From the NCBI GenBank assembly GCA_021845945.1, contig JAJZRD010000020.1, positions 1 through 32,442 of the forward strand: a stretch of DNA of 32,442 nucleotides. The letters are read 5' to 3'. The notes below the pieces were generated by a model, which worked only from the letters and a program-made list of their open reading frames with translations, was not told the origin of the DNA and made no database searches. Made by a program: the position numbers and the translations under genes. This document shows positions 16,872 through 23,801 of the stretch, piece after piece. The stretch's first letter is position 1, and each line of letters starts with the position of its first letter. This DNA comes from Chloroflexota bacterium. GTDB taxonomy: Bacteria; Chloroflexota; UBA6077.

Positions 16872-17016
16872 GTCTAATTGGGGACACCCCAAACCCCGCC
16901 AGGCGCTGCGCCCTGGACCCGCCTGTGAGCACCCCAAACCCGTGGGGGGCAGCCCAGACCATCAACCTCGTGATGGTCGCCTGCAGGAGCAACCCAACCC
17001 GTGGGTGGCAGCACTC
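16872..17016. repeat. Dispersed repeat cluster downstream of the aminotransferase gene
   Basis: TTGGGGACACCCCAA (hairpin), CCAGGCGCTGCGCCCTGGACCC and two near-copies of CCCAAACCCGTGGGGGGCAGC (about 16932 and 16992) fill this gap. I see no gene in it. Confidence 0.45.
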
Positions 17017-17021
17017 GCCCC

Positions 17022-18113
17022 CTACCTGAACTGGTTGATGGCCTCGGCCACCTCCGCGATCTGCTCGTCCGGCAGTTCCGGGTAGAGGGGGAGGGAGAGG
17101 ATCTCGTCGGCGCACCGCTCCGTGGCCGGAAAGCTGCCTCGGGAAAGCCCCAGATCTCGATAGGCCTCCTGGAGGTGGACCGGCACCGGATAGTGGATCA
17201 GGCTGCCCACCCCTCGTTCCGCCAGGAAGCGCTGGAGCTCGTCCCTCCGCCGGCTACGAATCACGTACAGATGGTAGACGTGCCGGGCATAGCCGGCCTC
17301 GAAGGGCCGCACCACCTCTCTCAGCAGGGAGTCGTACAGACTCGCCTTGGCCCTCCGCACCTCGTTCCATCGGTTCAGGTAGCGCAGCTTCACCCGCAGG
17401 ATGGCCGCCTGCAGCTCGTCCAGCCGGCTGTTGAACCCCTTGCTCTCGTGGTAGTACCGCTTCCTCTGGCCGTAGTTCCGCAACAGCCGCAGCCTATCGG
17501 CCAGCTCCGGATCGTCGGTGGTCACGGCCCCCCCGTCGCCGCAAGCGCCCAGGTTCTTCGTGGGATAGAAGCTGAAGGCGGCCATGGCCGCCAGTGCCCC
17601 CACCCGCCGTCCCTGGTACTCGGCCCCATGGGCCTGGCAGGCATCCTCGATGACGGGGATGCCGTGGCGGCGGCCCACCTCCAGGATCGGGGCCATGTCG
17701 GCCGTCTGTCCGTACAGGTGCACCGGAAGGATCGCCCTGGTCCTGGGGGTGATGGCGGATTCCAGCTTCTCCGGGTCCATGGTGAAGGTGCGGGGATCGA
17801 CGTCCACGAAGACCGGACGAGCGCCGGCAAAGGAGATGGCCGAGCAGGTGGGGACGGCCGTGAGGGAGACTGTCGCCACGTCGTCGCCGGGCTGCACCCC
17901 CGCGGCCAGCAGGGCCAGGTGTATCGCCTCGGTCCCGGAACCCACCCCCACGCAGTGGGCGACCCCGCAGTAGTCCGCAAACTCCCGCTCGAAGGCCTCC
18001 CCCTGCCGGCCGAGGACGAACCAGCCATCGTCCAGCATCTGCTCCACCGCTGCCCGGATCTCCTGCCGCAGCTCCCGGTGTTGGGGCTTCAGGTCGTTAA
18101 ACTCGATGCGCAT
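17022..18113 (-). CDS. DegT/DnrJ/EryC1/StrS-family sugar aminotransferase
   Basis: A 363-residue PLP enzyme, fold type I. I chose ATG 18113 because the family typically begins MRIxFNDLKxQ; an in-frame start at 18143 would add ten residues. Signature parts: [22 protein letters not shown] (cofactor phosphate region), [42 protein letters not shown] and [17 protein letters not shown], where Lys186 should form the PLP aldimine. The C-terminal half contains the usual [14 protein letters not shown] and [13 protein letters not shown]. It should transfer an amino group to a nucleotide-linked keto-sugar. The epimerase/dehydratase gene directly upstream could supply such a keto-sugar, which fits deoxyamino-sugar synthesis. 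Confidence 0.9.
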   Translation of the reverse strand: MRIEFNDLKPQHRELRQEIRAAVEQMLDDGWFVLGRQGEAFEREFADYCGVAHCVGVGSGTEAIHLALLAAGVQPGDDVATVSLTAVPTCSAISFAGARPVFVDVDPRTFTMDPEKLESAITPRTRAILPVHLYGQTADMAPILEVGRRHGIPVIEDACQAHGAEYQGRRVGALAAMAAFSFYPTKNLGACGDGGAVTTDDPELADRLRLLRNYGQRKRYYHESKGFNSRLDELQAAILRVKLRYLNRWNEVRRAKASLYDSLLREVVRPFEAGYARHVYHLYVIRSRRRDELQRFLAERGVGSLIHYPVPVHLQEAYRDLGLSRGSFPATERCADEILSLPLYPELPDEQIAEVAEAINQFR

Positions 18114-18186
18114 CTTCACCCTTCGGTCCTTGCTGTAGGGCATGGCGCTCTGCCCTGCCGCCCGTCCCCATCATCGCCCGCCCGGC

Positions 18187-18239
18187 GGCGGGGGACAGGC
18201 CCCCGCCCTACGCTGTCGACGCCACCGCCCAGGGGTGGC
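18187..18239. repeat. Two adjacent GC-rich hairpins
   Basis: GGCGGGGG, ACAGG, CCCCCGCC (18187-18207) and GCCACC, GCCCAGG, GGTGGC (18221-18239) lie in the 173-bp gap between the epimerase and aminotransferase genes. GGGGACAGGCCCCCGCCCTACG-type sequences look like a dispersed repeat. Confidence 0.4.
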
Positions 18240-18280
18240 GGGGCGCCGTGCCCGCTCGCGCCCCGCGCCCTACGTCCATC

Positions 18281-18302
18281 GGAACACTACCAGTAGTGTT
18301 CC
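18281..18302 (-). terminator. Perfect 10-bp hairpin spanning the epimerase stop codon
   Basis: GGAACACTAC, loop CA, GTAGTGTTCC. The TAG stop of the epimerase gene (18289-18287) lies in one arm. It resembles the hairpins around the stops at 20437-20439 and 26443-26445. Confidence 0.5.
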
Positions 18303-19291
18303 CTGTTCTCCCGGCAGTAGTCCACGGTGATCCGGAGTCCCTCCCTCAGGGAGGTCCGCGGCTCCCAGCCCAGGGTCTCCCGGATCTTGCCGTAGTCCGA
18401 GTAGACGCTGCCTATGTCGATGGAGGCCTTCTCGGGCGGGAAGGGGACCAGGTGGTAGCTTCCACCGCCGGTCACCTCCAGCAGAAGCTCCACGAACTCC
18501 TTCAGGCTGACGGGACCCGCTCCACCCAGATTGAAGAACTCGCCATCGGCGGCGGGATTGGCCCCCGCCATCAGGAAGGCCTCCACAGCGTCGTCCACGA
18601 AGGTGAAATCCCTCAACTGGCTGCCGTCGCCGAAGAGAAGGATCTCTTCACTGTCGATAGCCTGCCGGATGAACCAGGGGATGAAGCCCTGCCGGTTGTG
18701 CTTCATCAACTGGCGAGGACCATAGGTGTTGGTGAGCCTCAGCGACGCGGCCCGTATCCCATAGACGTTGTTGTACAGGATGTGGTACCACTCGCCCGCC
18801 ATCTTGTTGATCCCGTTGACGTCGGTGGGCCGCTTGGGGTGCATCTCATCCACCGGCAGCCGGAGGGGCTTACCGTAGATTTGGCGCGTGCTGGCATACA
18901 CCAGCTTGGCCTTGGGGTTGAACTTGCGGCACGCCTCGAGGATGGAGAGCTGGGCCCGGCAGTTGATCTCCAGGTCGGTGTAGGGGTCCCGAATGCTGTC
19001 GATGTGGCTGACCTGCCCGGCCAGGTTGAAGATGATCTCCTGCCACCGGACCAGGTAATCCATGCTGTTTTCGTCGCGGATGTCGGCGACGTTGACCCGC
19101 AGCTTGTGCTGGACGTCGGCTACGTTGAAGAGGTTGCCGCCGTAGTCGGGGACGAGGGAATCCACCAGCAGGACGTCGGCGCCCAGATCCACCAGGCGGC
19201 GAGCAAGGTTGCTTCCCAGGAATCCCAGCCCGCCGGTAATCATGACGGAGCGGCCTCGGTAGGAGCTCTCGTAGTCGCCAAGAGGACTCAT
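18287..19291 (-). CDS. NAD-dependent epimerase/dehydratase (extended SDR)
   Basis: A 334-residue protein starting at ATG 19291; this ATG overlaps the stop of the upstream glycosyltransferase (ATGA), so translation is coupled. A longer frame to 19366 has no support. The Rossmann motif is ITGGLGFLGSNLARRL (GGxGxxG at 20-26), with NLAGQVSHIDSI and YASTRQIYG (Ser134/Thr135) later, as in nucleotide-sugar epimerases and 4,6-dehydratases. The catalytic YxxxK is not typical: the segment reads PTDVNGINKMAGEWYH, so Asn159 stands where Tyr is expected before Lys163. RLTNTYGPRQ, GDGSQLRDFTFVDD and NLGGAGPVSLKEF are normal for the family. It probably acts on an NDP-sugar; the missing Tyr makes the exact reaction uncertain. 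Confidence 0.85.
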   Translation of the reverse strand: MSPLGDYESSYRGRSVMITGGLGFLGSNLARRLVDLGADVLLVDSLVPDYGGNLFNVADVQHKLRVNVADIRDENSMDYLVRWQEIIFNLAGQVSHIDSIRDPYTDLEINCRAQLSILEACRKFNPKAKLVYASTRQIYGKPLRLPVDEMHPKRPTDVNGINKMAGEWYHILYNNVYGIRAASLRLTNTYGPRQLMKHNRQGFIPWFIRQAIDSEEILLFGDGSQLRDFTFVDDAVEAFLMAGANPAADGEFFNLGGAGPVSLKEFVELLLEVTGGGSYHLVPFPPEKASIDIGSVYSDYGKIRETLGWEPRTSLREGLRITVDYCRENREHYW

Positions 19292-20040
19292 TGCTCGTCG
19301 TGCGCTGCTGCTGCCGTCTCGGCCCTGCTCTGGCTCAGACCCTTCTCCAGCACCAGCTCGCGCCACAGATTGATGAGATCCACACCGACCCGGAAGACCC
19401 GGCGGAAGTTGAAGAACTGCGAATGGCCGTAAGCCCGGTGGTAGTGGCTCACCGGCACCTGGGCGATGGTGAAGCCGGCATCCTGCACCTTCTTCATCAT
19501 CTCCACGCAGATCACGCCGCTGTTCCGCTCCAGCCGAATCTTGTCGAAGACACCGCGGCGGAACAACCGGAAGTCGCAGTCGGTGTCACGCACCGTCAAC
19601 CCAAATGCCGTCTTGACGCTCCAGTGGTACAGCTTGCCGATGACCACGCGATGGAGAGGATCGGAGCGCTTCACCTTGAAGCCGTTGACCACGTCTACCG
19701 TGGGCGTCATCGCCTCCAGCAGCGTCACCATCTCGCGGGGATCGTACTGGGCATCCCCGTCGGTGTAGAAGATCAGCTCCTTGCTGGCGTTGGCGAAACC
19801 GCTCCTGAGAGCCCCGCCGTAGCCGCGGTTCCTCTGGTGGTGCACCACCTTCAACCGCGGGTAACTCCGCTTCAGCTCCTCCAGCACGTCGGCCGTGTGA
19901 TCGCTGCTGCCGTCGTTGACCACGACGATCTCGTAGTCGTCGGTCAAGGAGCGGAGCGTCATGTCGGCGGCAATGACCATGCTGGGAATGGTGCCTGCGT
20001 CGTTGTATGCGGGGAAGAAAGCAGAGATGCTGGGTCTCAT
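19288..20040 (-). CDS. Family 2 glycosyltransferase (DPM1/polyprenyl-phosphate type)
   Basis: A 250-residue protein. I chose ATG 20040, with GGAG ten bases upstream, because MRPSISAFFPAYND is the normal GT2 start; the longer frame to 20121 is not supported. Motifs: VVNDGSSDHTADVLEEL (Asp43 region), HHQRNRGYGGALRSGF, FYTDGDAQYDP (acidic DGD at 94-96 for metal and nucleotide sugar), DCDFRLFRR and VSHYHRAYGHSQFF. No membrane helix is evident, so this is the soluble single-domain form that loads a sugar onto a lipid carrier (for example dolichyl/undecaprenyl phosphate). It is the first gene of the minus-strand glycan block, behind a candidate promoter at 20171-20200. Confidence 0.88.
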   Translation of the reverse strand: MRPSISAFFPAYNDAGTIPSMVIAADMTLRSLTDDYEIVVVNDGSSDHTADVLEELKRSYPRLKVVHHQRNRGYGGALRSGFANASKELIFYTDGDAQYDPREMVTLLEAMTPTVDVVNGFKVKRSDPLHRVVIGKLYHWSVKTAFGLTVRDTDCDFRLFRRGVFDKIRLERNSGVICVEMMKKVQDAGFTIAQVPVSHYHRAYGHSQFFNFRRVFRVGVDLINLWRELVLEKGLSQSRAETAAAAHDEQ

Positions 20041-20436
20041 TACCTTGTGGCTCCTTCGTCCAACGCTGGCATCCCGGCCTCTGAAGAGCCGAAGAGGTCC
20101 TTCTCTGGATATCGGCCTCAAGAAGGGGCTATGAGGGGGGGACGGCCAACCGCTTACTCAGGCTTTGCGCATTATAGCATGAGGTAGAAAGCAATGCGAA
20201 CCCTGTCTCCCAGTCACCCCGTCGGTGGAACCTCCTGGTCCCAGAAACCCCTGGGGCGCGGCCTCGGGTTCCCCCGTCGGGCGGAGCACTGGGTGAGGGG
20301 GCGCCTCGGCCGGAGGTATCCTCGTGCACGTCGGGATCTCCCCAGGTGAGTGGTAACGGCTGCGGCGGTGCGCGATACTCCAGCGCAATCCCGCAGGAGG
20401 CGGCATGAGCCGTCTCCCATGGGATTGTTCAACGGC
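20041..20436. other. 396-bp gene-free region
   Basis: It holds a candidate promoter for the glycan block at 20171-20200 and one arm of the hairpin at 20399-20446. The rest is GC-rich, with short overlapping open frames that lack coding signs. I see nothing else in it. Confidence 0.5.
20171..20200 (-). promoter_or_regulatory. Candidate extended -10 promoter for the glycan block
   Basis: On the minus strand, TTCGCA (20200-20195), an 18-base spacer, and TATAAT (20176-20171) preceded by TGC (a perfect TGnTATAAT extended -10). Transcription would begin near 20164, about 124 bases before the GT2 start at 20040. Confidence 0.55.
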
Positions 20437-20446
20437 TCATGCCGCC
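20399..20446 (-). terminator. Perfect 15-bp inverted repeat spanning the KTSC stop codon
   Basis: GGCGGCATGAGCCGT (20399-20413) is exactly complementary to ACGGCTCATGCCGCC (20432-20446), with an 18-base loop. The TGA stop of the KTSC gene (20439-20437) lies in one arm, so the last coding bases and the hairpin are one structure. It has no U tract. Confidence 0.55.
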
Positions 20447-20649
20447 CGTGCGTACTGATACTCGTCCCGGATGTGCTCCAGGAAATAGCCACCCTTTGAG
20501 GGTGCCTCCAGCAGTTCCTGATATGCCTCGCGGGGCACCCCATAGTAGCGGTACACCCCTCCGCTCAGGAACTCGATCTCCAAGATCCGGGCCGACTCGT
20601 CGTAGCCCACCGAACGCAGGCTGCTAGACATCACCGTCTTGCGCTTCAC
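20437..20649 (-). CDS. KTSC-domain small protein
   Basis: A protein of up to 70 residues that matches the KTSC domain almost end to end: SSSLRSVGYDESARILEIEFLSGGVYRYYGVPREAYQELLEAPSKGGYFLEHIRDEYQY. KTSC proteins are named for a conserved Lys-Thr-Ser-Cys-like set and are thought to bind nucleic acid or act in RNA-linked complexes; function is not established. The start is uncertain: GTG 20649, GTG 20634 or ATG 20631 are all in frame, and the GAGGGG site is too close to the first and too far from the last two. It stands alone between a secreted-protein gene and the glycan block. Confidence 0.75.
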   Translation of the reverse strand: MKRKTVMSSSLRSVGYDESARILEIEFLSGGVYRYYGVPREAYQELLEAPSKGGYFLEHIRDEYQYARAA

Positions 20650-20824
20650 CCCTCGTCGCGTCCCCTCTAGCGCCCCGGAATCACCGTCGAGACGGGGCGC
20701 GCCTCCCCTCCATCAGGATTCGTACCCCAGAAGGTAGACGGTCGTCCCGGCTGGCAGCTCGTCCCTGGAGAGCGGTGGGGCCGGCGCAAGGAAGATCATC
20801 GCCGGCAGCGCCAGGGCTAACCTA

Positions 20825-23194
20825 CTATGGGCTTTGCGGGCTCCTGGGCTGCGGCCAGTCGCCGAACCAACCGGTGTTGTTGTCCAGGGCGTTCTGGACG
20901 TACTTCCAGAACTGGCCGGCGGGGTTGTTGGTCTCGATCCCCGCCAGGGCATCCTGCTGCCGGAGCAACGCTTCCCGCTCGGCATCCGTGCCCGTGGTGG
21001 AAACGCCCCGGTAGTACTGCCCGATGTGCATCGCGTTGTGGACTATCAACCCGCCCAGCCACTGCTGTTGCTGGTCCCTGAAGCTGTTCCAATCGCTGGG
21101 GAAGGCCGTGGCGCTGTTGATCCTCAGGAGATGGGCCCCGAAGTCGACCGAGCAGCTACTGCTGTCAACCCACTCGATCCGGTACACGTACTGCTTGACG
21201 ATTCCGTAGTTGTACGGGCTCTTGCTGGCCAGCAGCTGAAGCGCGTTGTTGACTTGCGTGGTGAAAGACTGATCCCCGACCACCTCGATGTTGGCCGGTG
21301 CGGATGTCACGGGAACCGGCGTGGCCGTCGGGGTGGCTGAGCTATCGGTGCTACTGCCGGTGGAACTGGCCGGCAACGGCGTGGGTATGGGAGCGCCATC
21401 CTTCTCGAAGGCGTAGAACAGATTGGTGCCCGGCAGTTGATCCGGTCGATCCACCCAGTTCGGCCTGCCGGAGTTGTACTGGTGGTAGAAGGGGCTGTCC
21501 TTGGCCTGGGCATCCAGATCGGCGGGGAGGTTCTGCCCCGTGATGATCGCCTTCAGGTAGTCCGCCAGCAGCAGCCCCTGGGTGTAGCCGTTGGTGGCGT
21601 CGTAGTGCATGATCCCCCGCTGGAACCGGAGATATACGAAGTTGCCGTTGGTGGGATCCCTCTGGGGCCTGCTGGTGGGGACGCCCCACAGCTCCAGGTT
21701 CAGCAGCGGCAGCAGGGCCGAGTTGCCACCCCCCTGGGGATAGGCGTCTTGCAGCGTGACCGTGTTCTGGAAGGCCTGGTAGAAGTTGACGTTCAGCCCC
21801 TCGAACTGATCGGGAGCCTGGTTTCTGACGAAATCCATGATCCGGGTGTCGTAGTCGGCGCTGCCCGGCTGGGGAGCCGACGCGGCGATGCCGGCATCGG
21901 GCGCGGGGAAGGTGCTGCCGTTGACCTTGGTGTAGGGCATCAGCCCGGGGTCCAGAACGTTCATGGTCCGGGCGGATCCGTCGGGAGCCAGCTGCATGAT
22001 GGCCCTCTGGTAGAACTGGACCGTGGAGTTCTGGAAGGTAAAGGTGCGGCTCACCGGGTAGCCGAAGGTTCGAAGACCGCCCCGCTTGTTGAAGTAATCC
22101 CAGAAGACGTCGTTGTCGATGCGGAAGCCCGTCTGCTCGAAGTAGCGGTTATCGTGGGGGAGGAGCGTCGGCGTGGGCATGGGGGTGGCCACCGGCGTCG
22201 GCGTCGCCACCGGTGCAGCGGCGATCAACTTCGCGATCTTGTTGGCCGATTGCTCGGCGACCCACACGTTGCCATTGTCGTCGACGGCGATGCCGAACGG
22301 GGTGCTGTTGGCGGAAGGCAGGCCATACTCGGTGAGGTTTCCGTTGAAGACCCGGCCGTAGGAGTTGGTGCCCGAGCCAGCGTACCAGGCCCCACCCGTC
22401 TTGTCGATGGCGATCCAGGCGGGCTTGGCGCCCGAGGTCGGGACGTTGTACTCGGTGAAGGTGCCCGAGGGGGTCATCATCCCGATCTTGTTGCCGTCGT
22501 ACTCGGCGAACCAGATGTTGCCGGAGCCGTCGATGGCGATGCCGGTGGGCCCGCTGTTGGAGGTGGGGATGCCGAACTCGGTGAACTGTCCGCCGGGGGT
22601 CATCCTCGCGACCTTATTGGCGGCCCGCTCGGTGAACCAGACGTTTCCCGAGGAGTCCACGGCGACGCCCCAGGGCTGGCTGTTGGAGGTGGGTATGGTC
22701 TTCTCGTCGAAGCTCGAGTTCGACGGGCTGAACTTCCCGATCTTGTTGCCGTTGGACTCGGCGAACCAGACGTTCCCGGAGCCGTCCACGGCGATGCCCG
22801 TCGGCTTGCTGTCACCGGTCGGGATGTTGTCCTGGCCAAACTGGCCGCTGGGGGTCATATTCCCGATCTTGTTGCCGGCGAACTCGGTGAACCAGATTCG
22901 GTTGCTGGAATCGCGGGCGATCCCCCAGGGCTGGGCGTTGGAGGTGGGGACGTCCCACTCCTGGAACACCCCGTTGGGGTTGACCCTGCCGATCTTGTTG
23001 CCGGCTAACTCGGTGAACCAGAGGTTCCCGAAGGAATCAGGCGCTAAGTTGGTGGGCTGGCTGCTGGAGGTCGGCACGCTCCACTCGATGGGGACGGCCT
23101 GGGCGCTGACGCTGGCGGCGAGAAAGCCGATCGCCACGACCGCCAGGACAACCATCGCGCCGTATCCCCACGATCTCTTTAGTCCGGCTCTCAC
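20825..23194 (-). CDS. Secreted seven-repeat Vgb-like propeller protein with a degenerate peptidase-like C-terminus
   Basis: A 789-residue protein starting at GTG 23194, with AAAGGAG about nine bases upstream. A signal peptide (1-32, ending near VSAQA) is followed by seven ~42-residue repeats (about 34-328) with the pattern VPTSNSQPxGIAVDxSGNVWFxExxGNKIGxMTP, as in virginiamycin B lyase-type propellers; repeat six is the most divergent. A Pro/Thr linker (about 330-346) leads to a region with NKRGGLRTFGYPVSRTF (about 347-600), a module common in secreted Chloroflexota proteins. After a Ser/Thr linker comes a ~150-residue C-terminal domain with VHNAMHIGQYY (His719, His723), where a zinc peptidase would have HExxH. 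The Glu is Asn, so activity is doubtful. The role is unknown; a surface binding protein is likely. Confidence 0.85.
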   Translation of the reverse strand: MRAGLKRSWGYGAMVVLAVVAIGFLAASVSAQAVPIEWSVPTSSSQPTNLAPDSFGNLWFTELAGNKIGRVNPNGVFQEWDVPTSNAQPWGIARDSSNRIWFTEFAGNKIGNMTPSGQFGQDNIPTGDSKPTGIAVDGSGNVWFAESNGNKIGKFSPSNSSFDEKTIPTSNSQPWGVAVDSSGNVWFTERAANKVARMTPGGQFTEFGIPTSNSGPTGIAIDGSGNIWFAEYDGNKIGMMTPSGTFTEYNVPTSGAKPAWIAIDKTGGAWYAGSGTNSYGRVFNGNLTEYGLPSANSTPFGIAVDDNGNVWVAEQSANKIAKLIAAAPVATPTPVATPMPTPTLLPHDNRYFEQTGFRIDNDVFWDYFNKRGGLRTFGYPVSRTFTFQNSTVQFYQRAIMQLAPDGSARTMNVLDPGLMPYTKVNGSTFPAPDAGIAASAPQPGSADYDTRIMDFVRNQAPDQFEGLNVNFYQAFQNTVTLQDAYPQGGGNSALLPLLNLELWGVPTSRPQRDPTNGNFVYLRFQRGIMHYDATNGYTQGLLLADYLKAIITGQNLPADLDAQAKDSPFYHQYNSGRPNWVDRPDQLPGTNLFYAFEKDGAPIPTPLPASSTGSSTDSSATPTATPVPVTSAPANIEVVGDQSFTTQVNNALQLLASKSPYNYGIVKQYVYRIEWVDSSSCSVDFGAHLLRINSATAFPSDWNSFRDQQQQWLGGLIVHNAMHIGQYYRGVSTTGTDAEREALLRQQDALAGIETNNPAGQFWKYVQNALDNNTGWFGDWPQPRSPQSP

Positions 23195-23499
23195 TGTCTA
23201 CGCTCCTTTCTCTGGAATGAAAGCGCCAAAGGAGGACCAATAGCTACAGGGCTATAACGCCGGAGATGCCAGCAGGTTCCGATCTCGCCCGGCACCACGA
23301 GGGCCAGGACTGGCCCCAATGGCATCCCGCCAAAGGCCACAGTCGCCACGCTCTTGCTGGAAGAACCGACAAGGCTGGAAGGTGAGCCGGGTAGCCGAGC
23401 TTCTTTCCCGAGCGGCTACCCCGGTAGCGGGTTGGACTGGTGAACAGTGCGCACCCGGCGCTCATTATGGGCAATAAGACTCGACTATTCAAGAAGGAA

Positions 23500-23630
23500 T
23501 GTGTGGTTGATAGGGCCTTTTCATTGTCACCCTGAGCGCAGCGAAGGGTCTCCTCTTTGCGCCCCGGGAGATGCTTCGCTTCGCTCAGCATGACAGTTGC
23601 GCCGACTTTGAAAAGGCCCTGTGTAGTTGA
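23500..23630. mobile_element. MITE-like inverted-repeat element with flanking direct repeats
   Basis: Outer terminal repeats AGGGCCTTTTCA (23512-23523) and TGAAAAGGCCCT (23609-23620) are perfectly inverted. Inside them, a 28-bp imperfect inverted pair (23525-23552 and 23568-23595, core CTGAGCGnAGCGAAG) makes a long stem. Outside, TGTGTGGTTGA (23500-23510) and TGTGTAGTTGA (23620-23630) are direct repeats with one mismatch, as a target-site duplication would look. No coding capacity is present, so it would be a non-autonomous element. Confidence 0.5.
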
Positions 23631-23666
23631 AGGGTTCCTTGTCCGGTAGAACTCTTACCCTTTATA

Positions 23667-23675
23667 TGCTAATAT
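23667..23675 (+). promoter_or_regulatory. Possible extended -10 element upstream of the first kinase gene
   Basis: TGCTAATAT matches TGn plus a poor -10 box, in the most AT-rich stretch of the region. TTGTCC (23639-23644) is 18 bases before the alternative -10 TATATG (23663-23668). Weak evidence. Confidence 0.25.
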
Positions 23676-23682
23676 CGGCTTG

Positions 23683-23751
23683 GATCCATGCGGCCGCCCT
23701 GAGGGGCCGTAGAAACCGGGATGGATCACCCGACATCCTGATGTGGGGGTG
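23683..23751 (+). promoter_or_regulatory. Two leader hairpins before the first kinase gene
   Basis: The first is GATCCAT (23683-23689) with ATGGATC (23721-23727), enclosing CGGCC/GGCCG. The second is CACCC-G-ACATC, CT, GATGT-G-GGGTG (about 23727-23751). Together they form a compact folded leader that ends 50 bases before the start codon. Unknown class. Confidence 0.3.
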
Positions 23752-23801
23752 CGCCGGACCGCGGCGGGTGCAATCCTTCACTTTGCTGCAGGCTGGCAAA
23801 G

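Larger units (their letters stand above)
23195..23801. other. 607-bp divergent gene-free region
   Basis: It separates the secreted propeller gene (minus) from the first histidine-kinase gene (plus). From left to right it holds: the ribosome site of the propeller gene; a GGTAGCCG..CGGCTACC hairpin (about 23387-23424); a MITE-like inverted-repeat element (23500-23630); a possible promoter (23667-23675); and two leader hairpins (23683-23751). A hydrophobic 52-codon frame on the minus strand (23191-23349) overlaps the propeller start as GTGA, but lacks a ribosome site. Confidence 0.5.

Noticed and set aside
20713..20799. 28-codon frame on the minus strand (MIFLAPAPPL..YLLGYES) between the propeller and KTSC genes
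   Set aside because: Reads protein-like but has no ribosome site, no supporting context and is too short to judge; it may be a decayed fragment.
23191..23349. 52-codon hydrophobic frame on the minus strand overlapping the propeller start as GTGA
   Set aside because: The overlap is suggestive, but the GTG start has no ribosome site and the frame continues upstream into a hairpin region; no homology is recognisable. Kept only as a note in the intergenic entry.
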